A stretch of DNA of 64,000 nt, taken from NCBI GenBank assembly GCA_029531795.1, contig JAPEIS010000008.1, forward strand, positions 434,001-498,000, written 5' to 3'. The first letter of the stretch is position 1; each line of letters starts with the position of its first letter. Shown one piece after another: positions 38,277 to 48,060 of the stretch. A program made the position numbers and the translations under genes. Under the pieces are notes generated by a model that saw only the letters and a program-made list of their open reading frames with translations, was not told the origin of the DNA and did no database searches. The stretch is from Sclerotinia nivalis. Lineage: Eukaryota > Ascomycota > Leotiomycetes > Helotiales > Sclerotiniaceae.

Positions 38277-38772
38277 TGTTATATCACTACAATCCTTTAT
38301 TATTAAAAAGTGATCAAAAGATTTATAAAAAGGCTATAATAGTTTCTATTAAAGATCAAACAAGGGTTTGATAAAAATGAAAAATATAACGATTATATTA
38401 TATAATAACTATAGTATTTAAACTAATAATTATTTTTGAATACGAAGTTCTACAAATAAAAAAATCCATCCTGCTTATATAGACTTTCGTATTTGAAGTT
38501 TTCAAAATCTCAAAAGATCCTGGATCTAGAATCTTATTAAACCTACAATCTTGTTGGATTTACAATTTTGTTGGATTTATAATCTTATTGGATCTATAAT
38601 CTTGTTAGACCTTTCCTTTGTATATATAATATACAAGATCCATTATATAACCTTTAATATTAATATAGCCTGTGTTTGTTTATTCCTATAATTACCTTAA
38701 TCTTATACTAATTCGATCAAATCATAACGTGTATTCACACGATCGGTTATTGTAAAATCCGTAATCATAATA
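38277..38772 (-). repeat. Gypsy-Y 5' LTR
   Basis: On the plus strand it runs from TGTTATATCACTACAATCC to GTAATCATAATA, followed by the TATAT duplication. Relative to the other LTR it is depleted in G and richer in C, so the two LTRs were altered mainly on opposite strands. Confidence 0.88.
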
Positions 38773-38777
38773 TATAT

Positions 38778-39430
38778 ATTATGATCATAATAAAAACAGA
38801 TATCTCATTCACTGTTTTATAACTAAACCACTACTTGACCAATCCATTTATCGAATATATGAAAGCCGTTGATTATTGCTTTGAATATCTTTGGAATACA
38901 AGATTTCTTGCAATACAATACAACGATGATCAGATATCACAACTTCTCGTCTTCTCAGATACTTCTTTCGCAAATAATTCTGATATTCGTAAATCATCCC
39001 AAGAGTACATGATATCCCTTTTCGATAACTTAATTGTATAGAAAGTATCTAAGCAGAATACTATAACTACCTTTACCACTGAAGCTGAATTACTCGGTAT
39101 CAAGTATACATCAAAAGAAATCATAGCAACTTTACACTTCCTAAAGGAAATCGATCTTGTAATGAAAGAACTTATATCAATATTCTATAATAACCAACAA
39201 GCAATCAAACTGATAATTGATGAGAACAAGCGAATCACTACAAAGCTCAAGCATATCGATATACAGAACATATAATTACAACAAGAATATTCAAAAGGAA
39301 GCTTTTATATAACCTACCTTTCAACTGCTAATATAATAACCGATAAGCTCATCAAAAACCTTATATAATAAAAGTTTGAACACTTTTGCTCTTTCCTGAA
39401 CCTATAGAATATTAGTAATAGGATCGAGAA
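38778..39430 (+). pseudogene. Copia-A3 RNase H and end of reverse transcriptase
   Basis: The reading resumes after Gypsy-Y with TDISFTV, TNPFIEYMKAVDYCFEYL and the RNase H Asp in LLVFSDTSFANNSDIRKSSQEY (38835-39041). It continues with TTFTTEAELLGIKYTSKEI, IFYNNQQAIKLI (Asp to Asn at the usual DN) and TANIITDKLIK (to about 39365). This is the C-terminal half of copia polymerase. Confidence 0.88.
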
Positions 39431-40555
39431 GATTAAATAAGAATAATCACGAAATATCTACTGTGTTATACACTTTTGAGTTTAACACTATTATAATCCT
39501 ATACTAAATTGATGAAATTTGTTTATATATATATACATCACCAATTAATTTATAATTATTGTTATAATATCCTTCTATTCAAATCTATAATAAAATAAAA
39601 ACTATTTAATTCATTGCCGATTCTTTTTATTATTTTTTATTTCAAATTTTTGATATCTTTCATCCCTTCGATCCTCGGTATAAAAATGACGCCACTCAAA
39701 ACTGAACAGGAAACCGATCGTATATATCTACAAACGAATTTTATCAAATCAGTATACAATCGAAGACCTCCTTTATCCATTTTGGCACGATTAGTGTTCT
39801 ATATAATACTGATTGCGAAATATAACCCATCTATTAATTAATTATATAAACATACAAACAAATTTCGTCGAATTTGTATACGATCGAGATCCTCCCAATT
39901 CATTTTTATATAATAACTATTAAAATATAGATCACCTCAAAAATATCACCTTAATAACTACTACAATAATTAAGCTACAAGGTGGAGAATGAGATAACTT
40001 ATATTTCAAATCTTTTCGATCATACTTTTCTTTTTCGAATCTCATCGGGCTCTTCAAAACCTCATTGTATTGTTTGGTTAATTCGATTATATTAATCATA
40101 AATCATCTATTGCATTATGCTTATACAAACAAAACATTATTATAATACCATACAAAATTAGTAAAATTTGATTGTATATGTATATTATGCTAGCTAATTC
40201 GTTACCACTAATCAAAACTAATTACATCAATCAAATCAATTAATACATTACAACTTACACTTATTTCTTTATATAATTGATTAATACAATTAAAACAATC
40301 AATTTTATCCAAATGATCAATATTCGGAGTAACCAATATAATCAATAGGTCAACCTTATCGATATGGTTACGAAATAATCAATTTGGTCAATTTAATCAA
40401 TTAATCAACCAAATTGAATTATGCTACCAATTTCAATCAGAATCGCTCAAAATCGATACTTATACATTATCAAAACCTATACTCTATATTTAATCAATCA
40501 TTACTCTTTACAATCTTTCCTTATTATTACAAACCGATTCTCGATCTAAAAGGTA
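39431..40555 (+). mobile_element. Copia-A3 3' non-coding region
   Basis: This is a non-coding tail between RNase H and the 3' LTR, more than 1 kb long. It is matched by 46478-47459 (A4), 1-479 (A2) and, reversed, 47820-48060 (A5) and 62047-62288 (A6). It includes the TCAATTTGG-like tandem block (about 40378-40410). The last purine-rich bases before the LTR (AAAAGG, about 40548-40553) are the polypurine tract. A short open frame at 39614-39841 has no recognisable domain. Confidence 0.75.
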
Positions 40556-40920
40556 TATCACAGATAATCACATGATACCTGATTCATATAATTGATGATC
40601 TACAATCACCCTATACTCCACAATCATTAAATCCCTCATTTCATATTAGTTATCAGACTCTTCTAGATCTTATCGATCCTTACGATCGTCAACCCTCTCC
40701 TGATATCATACAAATCGAAACCTAGCCTAATTAATACTTCTCGTCGGCTAGATAGCTTCTAATTAAGTCTATATATACCATCTACGATCCTTAAGATCAA
40801 GGGCAGGTCATTTTTCAATACAATTCTCATTCAAGACACACTTTAACTCTAACACTATCACTATATCCATCTTCTCTCCGATCCCTTCAACGTGCTCCGT
40901 GATCGTACTATCTCGTGATA
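40556..40920 (+). repeat. Copia-A3 3' LTR
   Basis: The 365-bp LTR begins TATCACAGATAATC and ends CTCGTGATA, followed by the ATTTT duplication. It differs from the 5' LTR by transitions, with T in the 5' copy where this one has C in most cases. Confidence 0.9.
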
Positions 40921-40925
40921 ATTTT

Positions 40926-42562
40926 CGATCAATAAAGAATATTGAATCTTTATCTTTCTTATTAATCTTTTCCCAAATATTAATAGATTGTTTCAATTGA
41001 TTGATAAACCTTAATATATCCTCTTTTGCATTTATATATACTATATTATATACCGAAATATCCTCACATGCTTGTATTAGTTATATATGAAGATGTTTTG
41101 TTGAATACATTTCTGATTCAAGTCTTAATTGTAATTGATATAGATCCTTAATCATTAATATCAAATAATCATTTAAGGATTTATCTTTGTTCTTCTCTTG
41201 AATTCTTTTTAAAGTTGTATTGTTCTATTTGTATAATATATAACAATGATATTGATCTTCTTCGAAATTTTGTTTGACAAAAGTATATATTTCTTTGAAG
41301 ATAATTGATAGTTCTGTATAATTGATATAAAAGAATTCGAATATACTTTCTTTAAATATAATAAAGAATACTTTGAAAAGTAATTCTCTTAGAACTTCTA
41401 CTTGTCATATCATTTCCCAAAAGATTGAAAGTTTTTAATCAAGATTATCATCATCCTCTTTATATTTTTCATTATCGTTATAGATCCTTGAAAAATTAAT
41501 AAATGATTAATGATTATTTTCTATTCTTCTTCCTTTCTTTTTCTCTTCGTTATTATCGATATCGGATTGTTCATTTGAATCATCTCCTTCTTCTTCTTTT
41601 TCTTTTTGTTGAGATACTTTTGAAAATAGATCTTCTTTAATATTTCGACTGTAATCTGTAGCGATCTGGTATAGGTATTCTTCTGATCGAAACTTAGATA
41701 ATAGAATACTATTATCTTTTACATATTCTTTGATTTGTTGTTTTGTTTATAGAATATAATTTCTTGTTCTTATAACAATATAAAGTGCTTGATTGGGTTC
41801 CATACCGTCTTTCAATACGAATATTCCATTAATATATAGAACTTTCCTGAGTTTTTGAAGTTCTGTTTTATCGACAACACTGAAATGCTCTAATTTGAAG
41901 CTTCCGAAATCATCTTATAGGATTTCTGTAAGATTGTAATCGATAATCTGTTCTTTATCATATTGAAGGTATTTGAATATAATATAATCGTTAATGATTT
42001 CAACGTTTCCGTATTCATCCTTTCTTGCAACAATCCAATTTCTGAATTTTTTCTTTGCAATGGAATAATTATAATCATTAGGTAATGGATTTAGCATATT
42101 TATAATGGAGATCTTTCTAGATATATTATTGTTGTTTTCGAATTCGTAAGTAGTATATTTTTGAAAGGAATAAGGAAGTGGAATAGGAAAGTATATTGTT
42201 TAAATTGTTTGTTGAATTATAGATTCTTGAAAAAATATATTTCAAAAGAAAAAAAAAGAGTATATTTGTATTGTAGTTCGTACACAAAATACATGATGGA
42301 TGTAGGAATCTAACTACTACAATAGTAATCGAATTTCCTTGAGTTTCCTTTTGAAAATGATATTCAGAATTGATTCATTAGTATACCAATATCCTAGCAA
42401 AGCAAGAAAACGGTATTCTTAATACCCAAATAGAAACAGTATTCACTTGTTTGGAGATTGATATCTCTTCAAATTGATTCAACTAGTTTTCAAAAGATCC
42501 TTCAGGAAAACGGTATTCTTTAAAGATATTCAAGTCCCCTAATTTGTGATATCACTAATTAG
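40926..42562 (-). pseudogene. Copia-C leader and gag region, degraded
   Basis: By position this is the 5' part of Copia-C, read on the minus strand from the LTR at 42563. Just after the LTR it has CTAATTAGTGATATCAC, nearly the same as in Copia-B1 and B2, the likely primer-binding region. Short open stretches at 41915-42097 (FRNWIVARKDEYGN) and 40808-40996 show no named domain; the second one also overlaps the Copia-A3 LTR and is chance. The capsid assignment is from element order. Confidence 0.6.
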
Positions 42563-42769
42563 TGTTAGTATCGAAATGGTAAGGTTCAAAGTGTAAAGTA
42601 CTTTAATCTATTTGATAAAACTTGATTCTTAATTGTTACTATTTATATTAAAAGAACAAGCTCCTTAAATATATATTGAAGGAGCTCGTACGGTCCCTTA
42701 TGATCACATGATCTAATACGATCATATGATTTAACTACGGTTCATGATCATATGACTGTGATCCCGACA
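42563..42769 (-). repeat. Copia-C 5' LTR
   Basis: This 207-bp LTR runs on the plus strand from TGTTAGTATCG to GATCCCGACA. It is the better preserved of the two copies and retains C at most positions where the other has T. GCAAC (42770-42774) follows as target duplication. Confidence 0.92.
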
Positions 42770-42774
42770 GCAAC

Positions 42775-43790
42775 AATGGTTCTAACTCTTTAGGAACAAG
42801 ACTTCAAGGATATACTATATAGAAAAGGCAATATCGCCGATATATTAATCAAAGTATTTTCGAAGTTTTACGATTTTGTTTATTATTGTTATCAATCAGA
42901 ATACCTTCGGAAAATAACAGAGATAGATATCGAGAAATTCTTCAATAGCAAATCATTACTTAGCGATAATGAGATCAGGGAAAAGCTCCTTTTGTGATTT
43001 CAAAATAAGCTATTTGTTTTTCTATTTTGTTATATAGATATATTTCCTTTATATCGGGTATAAAATCACAAGATAGAGTTAATATCTGGAAAAGAATCTT
43101 TATATTTCAAAAATCGTTCTTTATTCTTTTTCGAATTAAAGATAATTCGAAAATAAATCGATGATAATTCTATTAAAGGTTTTATTCAAGAATCAAAATC
43201 ATGAAATGCAATCTTATTATTTCTAGTAGTTAAATCTAATAAAGGGATTTGTATTTATCAGAATTATTATAGTTTGAATAATGTTATTATTAAGAATCGA
43301 TACCCTTTATTAATTGTTCGAGAAACTCTAAATACTTTTTGCAATGCAAAAATCTATATCAAATTAGATATTATTGTTGTTTTTAATAAATTTCGTATTA
43401 TAAAGAATAATGAATAGAAAACTATTTTTATTATTCGATTTGGATTATTCGAATTATTAGTTATACTTTTTGGTTTTTATAATATATTAATATTATTTCA
43501 ATATTATATTAATTATACTTTGTTTAATAAATTAAATAAATATTATATTATATATTTTGATAATGTTTTTATATATTCCGAAAATAAAAATCAATATCGA
43601 GAATATATTTGTAATATAATTCAGAAACTGCAAAATGTTGGTTTACAAATCGATATTAATAAATATAAATTCGAAACAATTTTTATGAAATACTTAGATT
43701 TTATGATTACAATCGAAGGTATAAAAATGAATCAAGATAAAGTATTAGCTATTATTTTTTGGATATAATCAATATTTGTTAAAGATTTAT
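42775..43790 (+). pseudogene. Gypsy-X1 reverse transcriptase, degraded
   Basis: The reading, through stops, goes from a linker with FPLYRV and HKIELISGKE (about 43040-43100) to the polymerase: FELKIIRK, IDDNSIKGFI, VIIKNRYPLLIVRETL, YIKLDIIVVFNKFRI and FITRFGLFE-like sequence. Open stretch 43520-43768 then has YFDNVFIYSENKNQY and KYKFETIFMKYLDFMITIEGIKM. The YxDD site is YFDN here, by a GAT-to-AAT change. This is a standard Ty3/gypsy palm domain. Confidence 0.9.
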
Positions 43791-44400
43791 AACGATTCCT
43801 TGGCTTTATGAATTTTTATTATCAATTTATAAAAGACTTTTCAAAGATTTACTATCCTTTAAATAATCTTTTGTGGAAAGGAATAGATTAATAATAGAAA
43901 AACGATTATATAATAATATTCGAGAATCTAAAGAAAGTATTTATAATAATTTCAATATTTATTTATTTTAATTACAATAAAAAAACTGTATTGGAAATAG
44001 ATACTTCGGATTGGATTTCGGGAGAGATACTTTTTTAGTATAATGATAATAATATTTTATAATTAATATTACACTTTTCTTCGAAATATTCAATTATTGA
44101 ATATAATTATGAGATTTACGATAAAAAGCTATTAGCTATTATTAAATCAATAAAAGAATAGTAATCAGAATTATAAAGATCTTAATAGAAATTCGAAATC
44201 TTAACTGATTACAAGAATCTGGAATACTTTACAATAACGAAAGTATTAAATCAATATTAAATATAATAATTAGAGTTCTTATCTTAATACAACTTCTGAA
44301 TTGTTTATCGATCAAAAACCAAAGCAATTCGGTCAGATACTTTGAACCGCCGATAGAAAAATCGATTTGATAACTTTGATCCCAACGATGAATGTTTAAA
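43791..44400 (+). pseudogene. Gypsy-X1 RNase H, degraded
   Basis: The translation through stops shows VLEIDTSDWISGEIL (about 43990-44030, first catalytic Asp), EYNYEIYDKKLLAIIKSIKE (catalytic Glu), FEILTDYKNLEYF (third Asp) and FXIVYRSKTKAIRSDTLNRR. These are the classic Ty3/gypsy RNase H landmarks in order. Confidence 0.87.
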
Positions 44401-46331
44401 AAACTAAGAGTATACTGTTTTATTTGTTAATAGATTCGATATAAACCTATATAAAAAACTTACAGACAATTTTTCATTAACTATAACAGATTGGATAATA
44501 TTATTTGAAGATAAATCTATCAATAAATTCATTGATACAATATACAATAGATTAGATATAGCCAAATAATTAATATCAGCAATCGAAAACCTCTTTACAA
44601 TCAAATGATCAAAAGAATTCAGGAAAACTTTATAAATAGTTATATAGGATTGCTATATTTACAATAATAAAATCTACTATCATGAAAAATTATAAATTCC
44701 ATCTAATAATGAATTGAAAATACAAATTTTATATAGAATACATTTGTTAAGCCCCGTTAGCCACCCTGGTCACACGAAGACTATTGATTTAGTCTCCAAA
44801 AGCTATTGATGATCACAAATGCATCAAGAAATAAACACTTATATTCAAGCTTGTAAACTCTATATTCAAACAAAATCCCCAAAATCATCCCCTTTAGAAT
44901 TCCTGAAATCGTTGCTTATTTCTTTCCAATTATAATCAGATATTTCAATCGATTATATTACACCTTTGCCAGACTATAAACACTACGATTCAATATATAA
45001 ACACATATTAATAATTGTTTGTAAATTGATAAAAATGAAGTATTTTATAGATACAAAATCTCTAACAATAAAAGAATTAATTAATACTTTCATTAACTAT
45101 ATTTATATATTATATAATCTTTCAGAAAATATTATTTCAGATCAAAGAATACAATTTGTATCAGGATTTTAAATACAGCTTTCTGAACAATTGAAAGTAG
45201 CCCTTAAATACAACTCAACATTTCATTTGTAGATAAACAATTAAACAAAACAAATCAATTCAATTTTAGAATAGTATTTATATATATTTATAAACTTTTA
45301 TTAAAATAATTGAATGAAATAATTATCGTTAATAGAATTTACTTCAAATAATTTGGTTTTAAAAATAATAGATTGTTCACTATTCTTTACGAATTATAAT
45401 TTTAATTTATAATTGAATATAGAATTTAGTAAACCCTGCTCTTTAAATATAACAATAACTCAAAAACACAAATTCTTTAAAAAAAACAAAATAATTAATA
45501 GAATAGAATATATCCTAAATCAATTTAAAATACTTGTAAAACAATTTATTGCAATTTACAAAGAATATACAAATCGAAATAGATTAGATTTGCTATAATA
45601 TACAAAAAAACAAAAAATATATATAAATACAAAAAATATAAAGATATCTCGTAAAATAAAAAAGCTCAACAATAAATAAATCGAACTATACAAAATAATA
45701 AAGATCTATCTATATATTTATTTGATCGAATTATTAAAAAATATATGAATTTTCCTAGTATTTCATTATTCATTGTTAAAACCAATATATTCAAAACCTC
45801 ATTTCCCAAAATAAACTTTAATTAACGAATTGGAATCAAAAACCACAAAAAACAGAATCCTCGAAAAAGAAAACAAAAAGAAAAAACCAATTCAGAAATA
45901 AATATTTGAAGATATACTTAATAACTACAATAAAAATAACTATCATTATCAAATCAAATGAAGACATTACATATCAATCTAACAATCAACATCAGATCTA
46001 AAAAGCAATAAAAAGATCCTGATCGATTACCACCATTTACATTCCGAGAAACCTAAACCACCATTATAGATCTTGAATCACCCAAATACTACAATACTAT
46101 TGTTAATTTCAACTCCTACAAAAACTTTACAATAACCAATAAAAAAGAAAATATAATTTACTTGAACAAAAAAATAATATCTCAAATTTTAAAACAATCT
46201 TAAAATTTGAAAAATGATCTCACAACTCAGGAATTTGGAGCGCCTGAATAAGATCTTACTTGAACAGTTATTTTTTCAAAAAGGTTTTATCAATAATTTA
46301 AAGACAAACTAGACTTTGAAGAAAAGGATAC
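44401..46331 (+). pseudogene. Gypsy-X1 integrase and 3' tail, degraded
   Basis: The H2C2 zinc-binding domain reads SHPGHTKTIDLVSKSY followed by MHQEINTYIQACKLYIQ (about 44755-44870), the last Cys being Tyr by G-to-A. The core is clear at 44966-45172 (LPDYKHYDSIYKHILIIVCKLIKMKYF, here cited by ends only: PDYKHY and IKMKYF; then NIISDQRIQFVSGF with the second Asp). The C-terminal end (45413-45598 and 45840-46050) is very A-rich. Polypurine GAAGAAAAGGA at 46318-46328 precedes the LTR. Confidence 0.85.
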
Positions 46332-46477
46332 TATTACAGATTCGTAACCCGTTCCTAGCTAATCTGCATAACTGCCTAAAGCACCCATTCCTTATATAAT
46401 CGGCACTCTTCCTAACACCTTCTTCCTTCTTCGTAGAATATCATCATATCTTAAAGCACCCTACCACCACTGTAATA
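46332..46477 (+). repeat. Gypsy-X1 3' LTR
   Basis: The 146-bp LTR begins TATTACAGATTCGTAACCCG and ends CTGTAATA. It matches 11189-11334 and 62896-63041. It is richer in C and poorer in G than the other two copies. Confidence 0.87.
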
Positions 46478-47459
46478 CTACTATTATAATATCCTTCTAT
46501 TCAAAAACCTATAATAGAACAAAAATTAATTAATTTATTACTAACTCTTCCTTTTCTTTTTTTTATTTCTTTTTTCGATATCTCTTTTCTTTTTGATCTT
46601 CAATCTAATTTATATAAAATAATATTATTCAAATTGAACAGAACACTAATCGTATATATTTACAAACAAATTTCTTCGAATTAATATACAATCGAAATCC
46701 TCCTCAATTCATTTTGATATAATTAATTTTATATATAACATCTATTAAACAATCGAACTATTCATCAATCAATTATATATATCTATAAACAAATATCTTC
46801 GAATTAACATATAATCGAGATCCTTCTAAATTTACTCTTATACAATAATTATTAGAGTTTGGGTTATCTCAAATATTATCTTCGTAATCATTATAATTAA
46901 TATACTACAAAGATAAAAAATGAGATAACTTATTTTCAGATCTTTTTGATTATACTTTCCTTTTTTTGAATCTTATCGAACTCTTCGAAACTTTGTTATA
47001 ATTTTAATTAAATCTATTTGATTAATTACAGATCATCCACTGTATTATACATCTTCAAACTTAATATCATTATAATATTATACAAAATTAGATAATTTTA
47101 CTCGTATATATATATAATATCAATTAATTTATAATTATTAATTAATTAATCAAACCAATCAATACGTTACAACTCTTTCTTATTTCATTATATCAATTGA
47201 TTAATATAATCAATTTAATCCAAAATGATCAAAGTTCGAAATAATCAATATAATCAATAAATCAATCTTATCAATATAATCACAAAATGATCAATTTAAT
47301 CAATTAATCGATCAAATTGAACTACACTATTAAATACTATCGGAACTATTTGAAATTGATATTTATACATAATCAAAATATATACTTCACTTTAGATCAA
47401 TTATTATTCTTTATAACCTTTCCTTTATTATTACAAACCAATTCTCGATCTAAAGAGTA
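46478..47459 (+). mobile_element. Copia-A4, 3' non-coding region
   Basis: This matches 39555-40555 of Copia-A3 (for example the segment TATAATATCCTTCTATTCAAA at its start). Only the 3' end of this copy is present; the rest should lie left of Gypsy-X1 but is not there. There is no coding content. A short open frame at 47317-47526 crosses the LTR boundary and is chance. Confidence 0.8.
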
Positions 47460-47819
47460 TATTACAAATAATTATATAATATCTAATCATATAATTAGTA
47501 ATCTACGATCATTATATTCTTTATAAACATTATACTCTTTCTTTTCTTCATTAATTATCAAACTCTTCTAGATCTTATCGATCTTTACGATCATCAATCC
47601 TCTTCTGATATACTACAAATCGAAGTCTAATCTAATTGATATATCTCGTCGATTAGATAGCTTTCATTTAATCTATATATATTATTTTCGATCCTAAAGA
47701 TCAAAGACAAATCATTCAATACAATTCTTATTCAATATATATTTAATTTTATCATTTCAATATAATTATCTTCTCCCCGATCCCTTCAACGCGCTCTGTG
47801 ATCATACTATCTCGTGATA
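47460..47819 (+). repeat. Copia-A4 3' LTR
   Basis: The 360-bp LTR begins TATTACAAATAATTATATAA and ends CTCGTGATA. It is more AT-rich than A3. It is followed directly by reversed Copia-A sequence (A5), so this copy inserted into another Copia-A. Confidence 0.87.
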
Positions 47820-48060
47820 ATAATATAATTCAATTTGATCAATTAATTGATCTAATTAATCAAATTGATCAAATTGATTATTTCATAACTATATCGACAA
47901 GATTGATTCTTTGATTATATTGATCATTTCGAATTTTGATTATTTTGGATTGAGTTATTTATATTGATTGTTTTTTGATCAAATAATATAATGAAATAAG
48001 AGTAAATTATAATTTATTAATTGATTTGATCGATTTAATAGTAATTACAAATTAATTTTG
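47820..48060 (-). mobile_element. Copia-A5 fragment (3' non-coding region, reversed)
   Basis: This is the reverse complement of the tandem TCAATTTGG block and its surroundings (about 140-345 of A2). Similarity fades after about 48060. It shows that Copia-A4 inserted into a second, oppositely oriented Copia-A. Confidence 0.75.

Larger units (their letters stand above)
32048..38772 (-). mobile_element. Gypsy-Y, Ty3/gypsy element in Copia-A3
   Basis: The element is 6725 bp with LTRs at 32048-32560 (513 bp) and 38277-38772 (496 bp). The target duplication TATAT is present on both sides (32043-32047 and 38773-38777). Minus-strand order is gag, protease, RT, RNase H, integrase with a chromo-like tail, as in Ty3/gypsy. 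It is the innermost and so youngest insertion of the main nest, yet it is already heavily RIP-mutated. Confidence 0.92.
26586..40920 (+). mobile_element. Copia-A3, complete Ty1/copia element in Copia-C, carrying Gypsy-Y
   Basis: LTRs of 365 bp are at 26586-26950 and 40556-40920. The target duplication ATTTT is exact (26581-26585 and 40921-40925). The internal order is gag, protease, integrase, reverse transcriptase, RNase H. Gypsy-Y (32048-38772) splits the reverse transcriptase. Removing it leaves about 7.6 kb. The family has seven copies or fragments in this window, so this copy is the key to naming the others. Confidence 0.93.
21198..42769 (-). mobile_element. Copia-C, Ty1/copia element in Gypsy-X1, itself heavily nested
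   Basis: LTRs of exactly 207 bp lie at 21198-21404 and 42563-42769. The flanking 5-mers are ACAAC (21193-21197) and GCAAC (42770-42774), a target duplication differing by one G/A transition. The minus-strand order is gag (40926-42562), protease and integrase (about 24974-26580), reverse transcriptase (23513-24550), RNase H (21430-22100). Guests are the Tc1/mariner element (22133-23510) and Copia-A3 (26586-40920). Removing them leaves about 5.85 kb, the length expected of the family. Confidence 0.93.
11189..46477 (+). mobile_element. Gypsy-X1, Ty3/gypsy element split by nested insertions
   Basis: The LTRs are at 11189-11334 and 46332-46477, 146 bp each. The body is in three pieces: 11335-12050 (gag start), 18892-21192 (gag and protease) and 42775-46331 (reverse transcriptase, RNase H, integrase). 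The guests are Copia-B2 and the whole Copia-C nest. Removing both leaves about 6.87 kb, a normal Ty3/gypsy length. The order gag, protease, RT, RNase H, integrase is that of Ty3/gypsy. The flanks (GCTTC on the left, CTACT on the right) do not form a target duplication, unlike most other insertions here. Confidence 0.88.
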
